Assembly (NCBI GenBank): GCA_011525915.1
Contig: WYBM01000090.1
Span: forward strand, 1-60,584
Direction of reading: 5' to 3'
DNA: 60,584 nucleotides
Source of the DNA: Ardenticatenaceae bacterium
GTDB lineage: Bacteria; Chloroflexota; Anaerolineae; Promineifilales; Promineifilaceae
Numbering within the stretch: position 1 is the stretch's first letter; each line of letters starts with the position of its first letter. This document shows, in pieces, positions 19,155-27,533 of the stretch. Below the pieces are notes generated by a model. The model searched no databases. It had not been told where the DNA came from and saw nothing but the letters and a program-made list of their open reading frames with translations. The position numbers were made by a program, and so were the translations under genes.

Positions 19155-19892
19155 CTACATAGCCCGCGCTACACAATACCCAGAAACGGCCGCCGCACCG
19201 GCATCTAGTAAAGCCTGTGCGGCGGCAGCCATGGTGGCGCCTGTGGTACATACATCATCAATCAATAAAACTCGTTTGCCTGTAATCAAATCGCCGGTTA
19301 CAGAAAAAGCCCCATGAACATTTTTGAATCTGTCTGCCGCGTTTAAACCAACCTGGGGCGGTGTAAATTTGTTACGTTGGAGAATGCCAGGCATATAGGT
19401 ATACCCTAAGTCTTGGCCCAGTTGCCGGGCTAATAAAGCTGCCTGATTGTACCCTCTTTTTTTCTCGCGGTCAGGGTGTAATGGCACCGGGATTAGCCAA
19501 TCTACGGCAACTTGCCATTGGGGCCATGCTTCTACCATCAACCCGGCCAGGGGCTGGGCCAGGGCAAATAACCCTTCATACTTCATCTGGTGCACAATAT
19601 GAGGGATGGGTTCAGCAAACAGCGTAGCTGCCCGAATCTGTTGTAAAGGCAAAGGATGAGACTGGCACATGGTACAAACGGGCACGGCCGTGGCTTTAAT
19701 GGTCCGCCCGCACTGCTGGCAAATTGGTGCTTTAACCCATTGTATTTGTTGATGGCACGCAGCACATAAAAGGGCGCCTGGTTTTCGGCAGCTACCACAA
19801 ACCAGGGGGAAGACAACATCACGAAGCGTCCCCATAAGAGATTTTGTTCTGGTCTTCCAGGAAAGCATGGGCACAGTTTTAATCCCGGCCAC
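19155..19892 (-). CDS. comF: ComF family phosphoribosyltransferase-like protein
   Basis: 245 residues from a GTG; ATG 19868 is an equally good start. An N-terminal zinc ribbon reads CGSCRKPGALLCAACH and CQQCGRTI ... CTMCQ. The type-I phosphoribosyltransferase fold ends in VLLIDDVCTTGATMAAAA, which is the PRPP loop. KKRGYNQAALLARQL is the family's central motif. ComF helps single-stranded DNA uptake in naturally competent bacteria but is also found in non-competent ones. The Tad-type locus upstream is separated by a terminator. It probably forms a transcript with hpf. Confidence 0.9.
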   Translation of the reverse strand: MAGIKTVPMLSWKTRTKSLMGTLRDVVFPLVCGSCRKPGALLCAACHQQIQWVKAPICQQCGRTIKATAVPVCTMCQSHPLPLQQIRAATLFAEPIPHIVHQMKYEGLFALAQPLAGLMVEAWPQWQVAVDWLIPVPLHPDREKKRGYNQAALLARQLGQDLGYTYMPGILQRNKFTPPQVGLNAADRFKNVHGAFSVTGDLITGKRVLLIDDVCTTGATMAAAAQALLDAGAAAVSGYCVARAM

Positions 19893-19900
19893 AGGTCATT

Positions 19901-19952
19901 ACCACAAGAAATAAAAACAAAACAGCCCCCTTTGTAAATATACATGGGGGCT
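19901..19952 (-). terminator. terminator of the Tad operon
   Basis: On the minus strand a 7-bp stem (AGCCCCC at 19924-19930 with GGGGGCT at 19946-19952, 15-base loop) is followed by a T-rich tract (complement of 19901-19922). It lies downstream of tadC and just ahead of comF. Confidence 0.6.
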
Positions 19953-20083
19953 TAGGATAAACGTTTTTCAGTTACTTAAATCTGACAACCCCCGGTAAAT
20001 CTTGGAAGATAAACAAGAAGATAAATCAGAGATTACTCAAACGAAAGTGCGTTAAACACCATGTTAAGAATTAATAACGTTGC

Positions 20084-21028
20084 CTAGCCCCTGACGCCCT
20101 TTAAGGCATCGCTCCGTAAAATCTGGAACATGGCTGGTCCCAACAAAACAATAAATATGGAAGGGAAAATAAGAAACACCATGGGAAACATCATTTTTAC
20201 AGGCGCTTGCTGGGCTTTCTCTTCCGCACGCTGGCGCCGACGTACCCGCATCTGCTCTGATTGTATGCGCAGAACTTTCCCAATACCCACACCCAATTGA
20301 TCTGCCTGAACGATGGCGGCTATAAAACTTGTCACGTCAGGCACATCTATGCGTTCTGCCATATCTCGTAGGGCCTGGCGGCGAGATTTCCCCAACTGCA
20401 TCTCGTGAATAACGCGGCCAAATTCATTGGCCAGCGGGTCATCCCATTTTTCATCAACTTTCTGCATGGCGGCGTTAAAGACCAGACCTGCATCCACGCA
20501 AATGGTCATCAAATCCAGGGCATCTGGCAGCTTTTTAATAATGGCCTCTTTTCGCCGGTCCGCTTTTGAACGTAACAACAACGCGGGCATAACCCAACCT
20601 AAGACACAGCCACCCAGCGTAAAAAGAAGGCGCCGGGTTACCGGCCCACCGCCTAAGCGGGACATCGCAAAAAACACAAACACCCCCAGGAAAACTGTGA
20701 AGCCGATGCGCAGGGCAATAAATTCGGCAGCCCGCATGTTACGGGGATTGCCGGCCAGCTCTAACATGCGGGTTGTGCTTTCCAGGGTTTTCTGCGGTGT
20801 GTATCTAACCAGGAACTCACTGATCCGGCGCAAGATAGGCACAAAAATTCGATCTGTGATCGGCAAAGACAGTTCAATTTCTTCAATGGAAACAATCTCT
20901 TCCCGGGCGGCAAACTCGTCAATACGTACTGTTAAGGGGTCTTCTTCTGCCCGCCGCAGCAAAACAATACTGAGACCAATGATACCCAGAGCAACAACGA
21001 TAATGCTGAATAAAGCTAGAGATGTCAT
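20084..21028 (-). CDS. tadC: Tad pilus inner-membrane protein TadC
   Basis: 314 residues, a type II secretion F-domain protein. An N-terminal membrane segment, a pair at about 100-150, a cytoplasmic domain with LPDALDLMTICVDAGL and the RQAL/RIDVPDVTSF helices, and a C-terminal segment (MVFLIFPSIFIVLLGP). Together with TadB it forms the membrane platform through which Flp pilins are assembled. Last gene of the cpaF-tadB-tadC run; 48 bp separate it from tadB. The composition is more AT-rich than in the flanking regions. Confidence 0.92.
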   Translation of the reverse strand: MTSLALFSIIVVALGIIGLSIVLLRRAEEDPLTVRIDEFAAREEIVSIEEIELSLPITDRIFVPILRRISEFLVRYTPQKTLESTTRMLELAGNPRNMRAAEFIALRIGFTVFLGVFVFFAMSRLGGGPVTRRLLFTLGGCVLGWVMPALLLRSKADRRKEAIIKKLPDALDLMTICVDAGLVFNAAMQKVDEKWDDPLANEFGRVIHEMQLGKSRRQALRDMAERIDVPDVTSFIAAIVQADQLGVGIGKVLRIQSEQMRVRRRQRAEEKAQQAPVKMMFPMVFLIFPSIFIVLLGPAMFQILRSDALKGVRG

Positions 21029-21076
21029 ATCAACTTACTCCACTTAACAATGTAAGGGTGCCCAAAGAAAGCTCAT

Positions 21077-22078
21077 TTACACTTCAATATCCACAATTTT
21101 ACGAATAGCAGCCCAGCCAGCCCCAATCATCATAAAGCCGGCCGCTAACACGACATAACCACAGGGTATGACATTTGGCCAGATAAAGGGTTCTTCTTTG
21201 ATCCACAATTGAGATACATAGGTTGGATTAATCAGGAACAAAAGGCCACCCAGGGCAATAGGTAGAAGGCTGATAATGGTGCCGGATATGCGTCCTTGGG
21301 CGGTTAAGGTGCGGATTTCGCCTTTAATACGTACACGTTCCCGGATGGTGAAGCTGATATTGTCCAGCACCTCAGCCAGGTTACCACCAACTTCACGTTG
21401 AATATTCACGGCCGTGATAACCAGGTCAAGGTCTTCACTGGGTACCCGGTGGTACATGTTGTCCAATGCTTGAGAGACGCTTAACCCCAAACGTACTTCC
21501 TGCACAACACGCTCAAACTCCACAGATACAGGCGGTGGCAATTCTGTGGCAATGGCCTCCATTGCCTGTAAAACACTATACCCCGAACGGAGCGCATTGA
21601 CCCACAAATTAAGGGTATCACTTAATTGATTATCAAAGGAACGCATTCGCCGGGAAGCAGCCATGCCAACATAAATGGGAGGTACACGGGAACCAACGAT
21701 AAACCCAATGGCCGCGATAAACAGCGAGTCATCTTTTGGCAGGAAATACCCTAAGGCTGCCCCTCCTACAGCGCTCACCAAAATCATGACAATATATTCA
21801 CTGACGCGCAATTTGACGTCTGACTTGGCAATTTTTTCCCGAACCGGCTGGAAGAAATTGCGTCCGGAGAGCGCCTTGTCCAGGCGATCGGCTACATCTG
21901 GCCCGCCCCCTTTATCACCTGAATCTTCAGGAATATCGACAACCGTGCCCGTAGCGCTAACAAACTGTTCCAAACGCTGGTCAACGTCACTCTGCCCGCC
22001 CCCTAGCACCAAGGCAACAGCTGCCCCGGCAATCAGGAGCACGCCGGCCACGCCTACCACAATAAGTAAAGGAGTCAT
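21077..22078 (-). CDS. tadB: Tad pilus inner-membrane protein TadB
   Basis: 333 residues, the second F-domain platform protein. An N-terminal membrane segment is followed by a linker (to about 85), two membrane segments (about 90-130), the helical F domain with LWVNALRSGYSVLQAMEAI and LDLVITAVNIQREVGGNLAEVL, and two C-terminal membrane segments. AAGGAG precedes the ATG. It follows cpaF by 24 bp in the same operon. The Glu-rich start of the F domain and the VGGNL motif are diagnostic of TadB against TadC. Confidence 0.92.
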   Translation of the reverse strand: MTPLLIVVGVAGVLLIAGAAVALVLGGGQSDVDQRLEQFVSATGTVVDIPEDSGDKGGGPDVADRLDKALSGRNFFQPVREKIAKSDVKLRVSEYIVMILVSAVGGAALGYFLPKDDSLFIAAIGFIVGSRVPPIYVGMAASRRMRSFDNQLSDTLNLWVNALRSGYSVLQAMEAIATELPPPVSVEFERVVQEVRLGLSVSQALDNMYHRVPSEDLDLVITAVNIQREVGGNLAEVLDNISFTIRERVRIKGEIRTLTAQGRISGTIISLLPIALGGLLFLINPTYVSQLWIKEEPFIWPNVIPCGYVVLAAGFMMIGAGWAAIRKIVDIEV

Positions 22079-22102
22079 CTGATTCTCCTTGTCATTAACT
22101 TG

Positions 22103-23491
22103 TTATCGTCGCCTTGAACCTATACCAAAGATTGATGGCGGTAACAAAATGCCCGATTCTTGAATTTTCCACATAAATTTGGGGCGCAGCCCCGTTGGGC
22201 GCAAACGCCCAATAACCTTACCATTTTCAATATTTGTCTGCTCAAACCGGAATATCTCAGACATGGTGATGACATCCCCTTCCATGCCTTGAATCTCACT
22301 GACAGACATGATCTTTCGGGAGCCATCTCGCAGGCGGTCTTGATGAACGATGAGGTGTATGGCTGACGCAATTTGCTCACGAATAGCCCGATGTGGCAAA
22401 TCCATGCCGGCCATCAATACCATCGTTTCCAGGCGAGCGAGCATATCACGAGGTCCGTTGGCATGCCCTGTTGCCAGGCTGCCATCGTGACCGGTGTTCA
22501 TGGCTTGAAGCATGTCTAGGGCTTCCCCTCCACGCACCTCCCCAACCACAATCCTGTCAGGGCGCATACGCAGAGAGTTGACTACTAGATCCTGAATCGT
22601 TACTTCCCCGCGCCCCTCGACATTGGCACTGCGAGATTCCAAAGTCACCACATGATCCTGTCGCAGCTGCAGCTCTGCCGCATTCTCAATGGTGATAATT
22701 CGTTCATCATCAGGAATAAACCCTGAAAGGATATTAAGTAAGGTTGTTTTGCCTGAACCTGTGCCCCCTGAAATCATGACGTTGAGTTTGGAAATAACAC
22801 AGGCTTTTAAGAACTCGACTGCTTCCGGTGTTATGCTGCCAAACTCGATCAGGTTTTCAATAGTGAATGGAATTTTAGAAAAGACACGGATGGTCAGGGT
22901 GGCGCCATTGATGGAAATGGGGGGGACCACCGCATTGACACGGGAGCCGTCTGGCAAACGGGCGTCCACCATGGGCTGACCTTCATCAATGCGTCGGCCT
23001 AAAGGAGCCACAATCCGGTCAATGATGCGCAAAAGATGATCATTGTCCTCAAAAGTGACATTTGTCTTTTGAATTTTACCACTGCGTTCTATATAGACAT
23101 TCTTGGGCCCATTGACCATGATTTCAGTGATGCCATCTGTATGCAAAAATTGTTCCAATGGCCCAAAGCCCAATATTTCAGCTACGATGGCTTCAAACAG
23201 GCGCCGTTTTTCATTCCGTGTCAGGACAATGCTCTCTTCTGCCAGCATGGATTCGAACATTTCTTGAATGGTGACCCGCACTTCGGCCGTTTGGGTAATG
23301 TCCATACTGGGGTCAAGCTCGGCAATTAGTTTTTGTTGGACTCGATTTTTCAGGTCAATATAGGCATCTCGTGAACCAACAGCAGGTGAGGTTCTCTTAA
23401 CACGAAGCTCCTGCAATTTTGATGATTCTGCCGAGTGCGTTGATGTTGTGGGTGAGTCTTGACTCCGTTCAATTCGTTTTAAGAGGGACAC
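22103..23491 (-). CDS. cpaF: Tad pilus assembly ATPase CpaF/TadA
   Basis: 462 residues, a type II/IV secretion E-family ATPase that powers pilus assembly at the cytoplasmic face. Walker A GGTGSGKT at about 242-249, Asp box and Walker B region RPDRIVVGEVRGGEAL, and the His box TGHDGSLATGHAN are all present. The N-terminal domain (about 50-220) has the CpaF sequence FGPLEQFLHTDGITEIMVNG. The start is GTG, two bases after the tadZ stop; GGAGG ahead of it is part of the end of tadZ, so translation is probably coupled. Confidence 0.96.
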   Translation of the reverse strand: MSLLKRIERSQDSPTTSTHSAESSKLQELRVKRTSPAVGSRDAYIDLKNRVQQKLIAELDPSMDITQTAEVRVTIQEMFESMLAEESIVLTRNEKRRLFEAIVAEILGFGPLEQFLHTDGITEIMVNGPKNVYIERSGKIQKTNVTFEDNDHLLRIIDRIVAPLGRRIDEGQPMVDARLPDGSRVNAVVPPISINGATLTIRVFSKIPFTIENLIEFGSITPEAVEFLKACVISKLNVMISGGTGSGKTTLLNILSGFIPDDERIITIENAAELQLRQDHVVTLESRSANVEGRGEVTIQDLVVNSLRMRPDRIVVGEVRGGEALDMLQAMNTGHDGSLATGHANGPRDMLARLETMVLMAGMDLPHRAIREQIASAIHLIVHQDRLRDGSRKIMSVSEIQGMEGDVITMSEIFRFEQTNIENGKVIGRLRPTGLRPKFMWKIQESGILLPPSIFGIGSRRR

Positions 23492-23493
23492 GG

Positions 23494-24777
23494 TTAACCT
23501 CCAGCTTGTTCGCGTTTACCAAAGAATCTTCCAAAGATACCACCAGATTCTTTTTGGGCTTCACTCTTTACTTTGCCATCGACAGGTTGTTTACCGACTA
23601 ATTCCCGGCGTGCGTAATCTGCCAGTTTTATTAAAGAGATGCTAACAGGATGTTTTTGGTTTGCTCCCATAACCAAAGGAACTCCCCGGTTGGCAGAGGC
23701 GCTTACTAAAGATTCTGCGGCAGGAATGGTCATGACAATCGGACGTTTCAAAATATCTCCAATGTTCTTTACAGAAATCCCCTGATCTTCTATCACTCGA
23801 TTCACAACCAACCAAACCTTCTCTGTATCGTATTCTAAACTCTCCGTCAAGTCGAAAAACCGGCTGACATTCTTAAGGCTTGGCAAGCTTTGTTGTGTTA
23901 CAAGTATAATTCGGTCAGCAACATCTAACATTGTTAATGTTTTTTCTGTCAGATATGAAGCGGTATCAACAACGACAAAGTCATAAGATAAGCGCAGTGA
24001 TTCCAACAGATTCTTGACGTTGTCATCGCTAATAACGTCAGCCATTTCTGGGCGGGGGGGGGCCAGAAGGACGTTCAGGTTGCTTTTGTGAACTTGCACG
24101 ACGCTACTAATCAATTCGACATCAATCTCGCCGCGTTCGCTGAGATCTGCAAGGCTTGTCATCCCTTTAAGGTCTAACATGACAGCCACATCACCAAATT
24201 GCAAACTACCATCCACAAGAATTGTTTTATGCCCTCTTCTTGCCAAAGCCACAGCGACATTGATGGCAATCGTTGTGCAACCGCTTCCCCCTTTGGGGCT
24301 AAAAACAGCCAGGACCTTACCTTCCGGAATGGTTTGTACTTCCGCAGCAGGCGCATTGGGGTAAGCGCGTTGAGATCGTGGTTGTGCTAGTTGAATGTTC
24401 GGCCGTTTGTCGTGAACGCGGCGTATAGCAGCAACCAGTTCATCTCCGCCAAAGGGCTTTGTCAGAAAGTCTCGAGCCCCGGCCATCATGGCCCGCCGCA
24501 AATAGTTCGGATCGCTCTGTACAGACATGATGATGATTTGTACAGAGGGGATGAGTTCTGTTATTTTTTGACTGGCACCAATACCGTCAATGCCCGGCAT
24601 GTTAATATCCATGAGGATAATATCGGGTTGAAACTGTTGAGCCATCTCAATAGCTTCTTCGCCGGTGCCAGCCTGCCCAATGACTTCTATATCTGGTTCA
24701 AATTGGAGTAGTTTGCGAACGTTTTCCCGGGTTTCAGGAAGGTCATCAACAATTAGTACACGAATATTTTCGGCCAT
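23494..24777 (-). CDS. Tad pilus localisation protein TadZ/CpaE with an intact receiver domain
   Basis: 427 residues. A response-regulator receiver domain (1-120) with acidic pocket D11/D12, phospho-acceptor D57 in LMDINMPG, a conserved serine in IIMSVQSD and lysine in LTKPFGG. It is followed by a ParA/MinD-type ATPase (about 150-390) with deviant Walker A FSPKGGSGCTTIA and LVDGSLQFGDVA. TadZ places the pilus machine in the cell. In many proteobacterial homologues the receiver has lost its phosphorylation site; here every key residue is present. First gene of the tadZ-cpaF-tadB-tadC operon. Confidence 0.92.
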   Translation of the reverse strand: MAENIRVLIVDDLPETRENVRKLLQFEPDIEVIGQAGTGEEAIEMAQQFQPDIILMDINMPGIDGIGASQKITELIPSVQIIIMSVQSDPNYLRRAMMAGARDFLTKPFGGDELVAAIRRVHDKRPNIQLAQPRSQRAYPNAPAAEVQTIPEGKVLAVFSPKGGSGCTTIAINVAVALARRGHKTILVDGSLQFGDVAVMLDLKGMTSLADLSERGEIDVELISSVVQVHKSNLNVLLAPPRPEMADVISDDNVKNLLESLRLSYDFVVVDTASYLTEKTLTMLDVADRIILVTQQSLPSLKNVSRFFDLTESLEYDTEKVWLVVNRVIEDQGISVKNIGDILKRPIVMTIPAAESLVSASANRGVPLVMGANQKHPVSISLIKLADYARRELVGKQPVDGKVKSEAQKESGGIFGRFFGKREQAGG

Positions 24778-25080
24778 TCCACATCCAGAATATTCTGTTT
24801 AGTTTTTCAGAAATACCTTATTAGCGTTAGTGTATGTCACTTTGACAAAGGAGACTTGTCTCTAAGTATACACATAATTTTACTCATAACATAACATAAT
24901 TTAAGCCAGCAGCTAAAACCATCATACTATGTTCCTTTACAAAGTCAATAGGTGAACTGGGATAGGCAACAGGTATGATAATGGGTTTTCTCCATGTAAA
25001 AAAACAGAGTCCTATCAACTTGATAGGACTCTTAGCCTTGATGGAAATATTTCTCTGGAATTTACGTCACCAATAAGAAC
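24778..25080. other. intergenic region between flp and tadZ
   Basis: About 300 bp with no protein gene, strongly AT-rich. The part next to flp holds its terminator (listed separately). The rest must contain the tadZ promoter; several AT-rich hexamers exist but none with convincing spacing. Confidence 0.5.
24998..25031 (-). terminator. Rho-independent terminator of flp
   Basis: GAGTCCTATCAA (25007-25018) and TTGATAGGACTC (25020-25031) form a perfect 12-bp dyad. On the minus strand the stem is followed by seven T residues (complement of 24998-25004). It lies about 50 bases beyond the flp stop. High pilin output with limited read-through to tadZ is the expected result. Confidence 0.85.
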
Positions 25081-25230
25081 TTATTGGAGGCCATTTGTGA
25101 TGCGACTAAACACGTTACCAATCTGGGGGCCAAGCAGTGTCAGAATAGCAATGACAACAACAGCTACTAAAACAAGTACCAATGCATACTCTACCAAGCC
25201 CTGACCATCTTCACGATGCAAAAACAACAT
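25081..25230 (-). CDS. flp: Flp-family type IVb pilin
   Basis: 49 codons. The translation starts MLFLHREDGQGLVEYALV and continues with a long hydrophobic helix, ending in ITNGLQ. The prepilin peptidase site is G-QGLVEYAL: cleavage after the glycine leaves a mature pilin with glutamate at position 5 and the conserved tyrosine at 6, the Flp signature. AGGAGG stands ahead of the ATG and a strong terminator follows, as expected for a major subunit. It is the filament protein of the Tad pilus made by the genes at 20084-24777. No prepilin peptidase gene is in the window. Confidence 0.93.
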   Translation of the reverse strand: MLFLHREDGQGLVEYALVLVLVAVVVIAILTLLGPQIGNVFSRITNGLQ

Positions 25231-25289
25231 GTGCCTTTACCTCCTATAGTGATTTACCACATTGATATAACTAATTAAAGTGTAGCGCT

Positions 25290-25318
25290 AGTGTACAGAC
25301 CTGCTTGTCTCCCTACAA
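25290..25318 (-). promoter_or_regulatory. candidate flp promoter
   Basis: On the minus strand TTGTAG (complement of 25313-25318), 17 bases, and TACACT (complement of 25290-25295) lie about 60 bases ahead of flp. The spacing is ideal but the -35 is weak. Confidence 0.35.
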
Positions 25319-25349
25319 TAGGAGGGTAGTACTGAGGATTTTGTGGTGG

Positions 25350-26420
25350 CTAATAAATGGCATCTGCATCATCAACAGGAATTGTAAATTCAACCCTGGT
25401 GCCTTGCCCCAGGCTGCTTTGAATGTTGAGGTTCCCCCCTAACATTTCTGTCCGCTCGCGTAGTGTAGACAGGCCTATTGTGCGTGCACTGCCATTAATT
25501 GCTTCATCGGCATTAAAGCCGCTGCCATTATCTTCCACCACGGCCGTTACCTGATCTGGTGCTAAATCAACAGACACCTGTATTTTTGTGGCTTGCGCGT
25601 GGTTAAGGGCATTGGTTAATAATTCCTGTACATTACGAAATATGGTGACTTCGATATGGCTTTCAAGCCGTCGCTCTACCCCGGTGACGGTGATGGGCAC
25701 TGGTATCCCATTCTTTTCCTGAAAGGATTCTGTATAACGCCGCAACGTGGGCACTACCCCCAAATCATCTAACATCATGGGCCGTAAATCGAAGATAAAA
25801 TCTTTGACGTTATTAAAGGTAGTGCCTGCAGAGTTCTTCAGGGCATTTAATTCAGCCCGCGCCCTGTCTGGGTTTACATCGAAGAAACGCTGGCAAATTT
25901 CTGCTTGCAGAATGAAGTTACTAATGGCCGAAGCGACACTATCATGCATTTTACGCACCAGGCTTTGCCTGACTGCTTCTTCTGTCTGAATGACACGAAT
26001 GACATTTGGTTGGTCATTGCCACCACCACGCCGTGACCCAGTGACGGGCAAATCGCCATAACCAGCCAGCTCAATAAAACGCCGTTGAAACTCAGCCAGC
26101 CGTTCAAGATTTCTTTGATCGCTTTGTAATTTTTCAAGCTGACCGCGCATGGTATAAAGCCGCTGCTGTACACCATTCAGGGCTTCATAAGCTTCTTTAA
26201 TATCTTCGCGCGGTAACGTCTCAAAATTTGTTTCCAGCTGTTTGGCATAGCTGGTGACCTGGGCATTGCGTTGCGCCAGCCGCTCAACTTCGGCGGCGCT
26301 CTGCTTGATCAGGATGTCTATTTCTTTGAGGTCTCGTTGGGTTTGTTCGTGGTCTTTTTGGGTTTCTTCGATGAATGCCTGAAACGTGACATCTTCACCC
26401 AATGATGATTGTCCTATCAT
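25350..26420 (-). CDS. soluble sensor histidine kinase (NarX/DegS-like)
   Basis: 356 residues and no membrane segment. Residues 15-115 are a long heptad-like coiled coil, similar to the signalling region of DegS. The dimerisation domain has the phospho-acceptor H159 in VRKMHDSVASAISN, followed by FIFDLRPMMLDDLG. The ATPase domain has the N box around 257-277 (QELLTNALNHA), VEDNGSGF at 295-302 and GLSTLRERTEMLGG. It phosphorylates a LuxR-type regulator, presumably the one encoded 32 bp upstream in the same direction. With no membrane sensor, the signal is internal or comes from a partner protein. Located beside flp. Confidence 0.92.
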   Translation of the reverse strand: MIGQSSLGEDVTFQAFIEETQKDHEQTQRDLKEIDILIKQSAAEVERLAQRNAQVTSYAKQLETNFETLPREDIKEAYEALNGVQQRLYTMRGQLEKLQSDQRNLERLAEFQRRFIELAGYGDLPVTGSRRGGGNDQPNVIRVIQTEEAVRQSLVRKMHDSVASAISNFILQAEICQRFFDVNPDRARAELNALKNSAGTTFNNVKDFIFDLRPMMLDDLGVVPTLRRYTESFQEKNGIPVPITVTGVERRLESHIEVTIFRNVQELLTNALNHAQATKIQVSVDLAPDQVTAVVEDNGSGFNADEAINGSARTIGLSTLRERTEMLGGNLNIQSSLGQGTRVEFTIPVDDADAIY

Positions 26421-26452
26421 AATATCTCATCCTGTCAGCCAGATCGAGAGGT

Positions 26453-27145
26453 CTATCGTGATCCTTCCAACCGCACCCAGCCGTGGCGTAACGCATAAAC
26501 CGCTGCCTGAGTACGATCATCCACACGCAACTTGCGCAAGATGGCCGTCATATGATTTTTGACGGTCTGATGACTGATACCAAGTTTGTAGGCGATTTCT
26601 TTGTTACTTAAGCCTTTGGTAACATGCTCCAGAATTTCCATTTCGCGCGGAGAGAGAGGCACAAATAAATCATCGGCGTCACTGACCAGCGGGCCGGTAA
26701 ACCGGCCAATTTTTTGCTCAACCCAGGCCATCAACTCGTCATAGGCCATCGTTTTCTCATCTACGTAGTACTTGCCATCACGTACGCTGTAGATGATTTT
26801 GATAAGCGCTTCAGGGGTAATATCCTTGGGGCAGTAAGCTGACGCGCCGGCGCGCAGCGCGTGAAATACTTGCTCGGCATCATCATAGCCAGTGATCATG
26901 ATGATCTTTACATCAGCAAGCTGAGCTTTAATTTTACGTGTAACTTGAAGCCCATTAATCGTTGGCAGGTTGATGTCCATCAAGATGACGTCTGGATTTA
27001 TTTCAAATGCCTTTTCAATGGCCACTTCACCGTCGGCCGCTTCCCCAATGACGGTTAGCTGGGGATCGGTCTCTAGTACGTCGCAAAGTCCCTGACGAAA
27101 TAAGGGGTGATCATCAACTATGAGTAATTTGACTTGCTCAGACAC
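26453..27145 (-). CDS. LuxR/NarL-family response regulator
   Basis: 230 residues. Receiver domain with D11/D12, phospho-acceptor D57 (LMDINLPTING) and lysine in CPKDITPE. A linker of about 45 residues leads to a GerE-type helix-turn-helix (about 165-225) with LSPREMEILEHVTKGLSNKEIAYKLG cut by the usual conserved Glu and Lys, and TVKNHMTAILRKL as recognition region. First gene of a two-gene unit with the soluble histidine kinase. Position next to flp suggests control of the pilus genes; that is inference. Confidence 0.95.
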   Translation of the reverse strand: MSEQVKLLIVDDHPLFRQGLCDVLETDPQLTVIGEAADGEVAIEKAFEINPDVILMDINLPTINGLQVTRKIKAQLADVKIIMITGYDDAEQVFHALRAGASAYCPKDITPEALIKIIYSVRDGKYYVDEKTMAYDELMAWVEQKIGRFTGPLVSDADDLFVPLSPREMEILEHVTKGLSNKEIAYKLGISHQTVKNHMTAILRKLRVDDRTQAAVYALRHGWVRLEGSR

Positions 27146-27346
27146 TGCACTCGACCTCGCTTTTCAACTATTTTGGTAAATACCCCCATTGGGTATTTGC
27201 TGCTGAATTGTGTTGATGGTGATGGTTGCGGTGTTATAAGTTTACATAGGTTGGGAATGGAGGCAGTATACCATGAAGGTTGCAGCATTGGCAACAAAAC
27301 AGTACTAGTACCAAAGTGAGGCCCTCGTACCAGTCATCAGAAGTCA

Positions 27347-27532
27347 GTAACCAGTTTTCAGCGGCCAGTTTTCAGCGGCCAGTTACGGGCGTTAGGCCCT
27401 ACTGAACACTGTCCACTGATGACTGAAAACTGATGCCAGTACCCGTAACCAGTTTTCAGCGGCCAGTTTTCAGCGGCCAGTTACGGGCGTTAGGCCCTAC
27501 TGAACACTGTCCACTGATGACTGAAAACTGAT
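27347..27532. repeat. tandem pair of 88-bp repeats
   Basis: The block 27347-27434 recurs, as far as I can see without change, at 27445-27532, with ten bases between. Each unit contains an internal direct repeat (CAGTTTTCAGCGGC twice) and ends in ACTGATGACTGAAAACTGAT, an inverted match to its own beginning. A further inverted piece (CAGTCATCAGAAGTCAGTAA) lies at 27331-27350. The second unit ends two bases before the stop codon of the leftward gene at 27534. Related CAGT/ACTG repeats lie near 51315 and 55087. Confidence 0.9.
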
Positions 27533-27533
27533 A

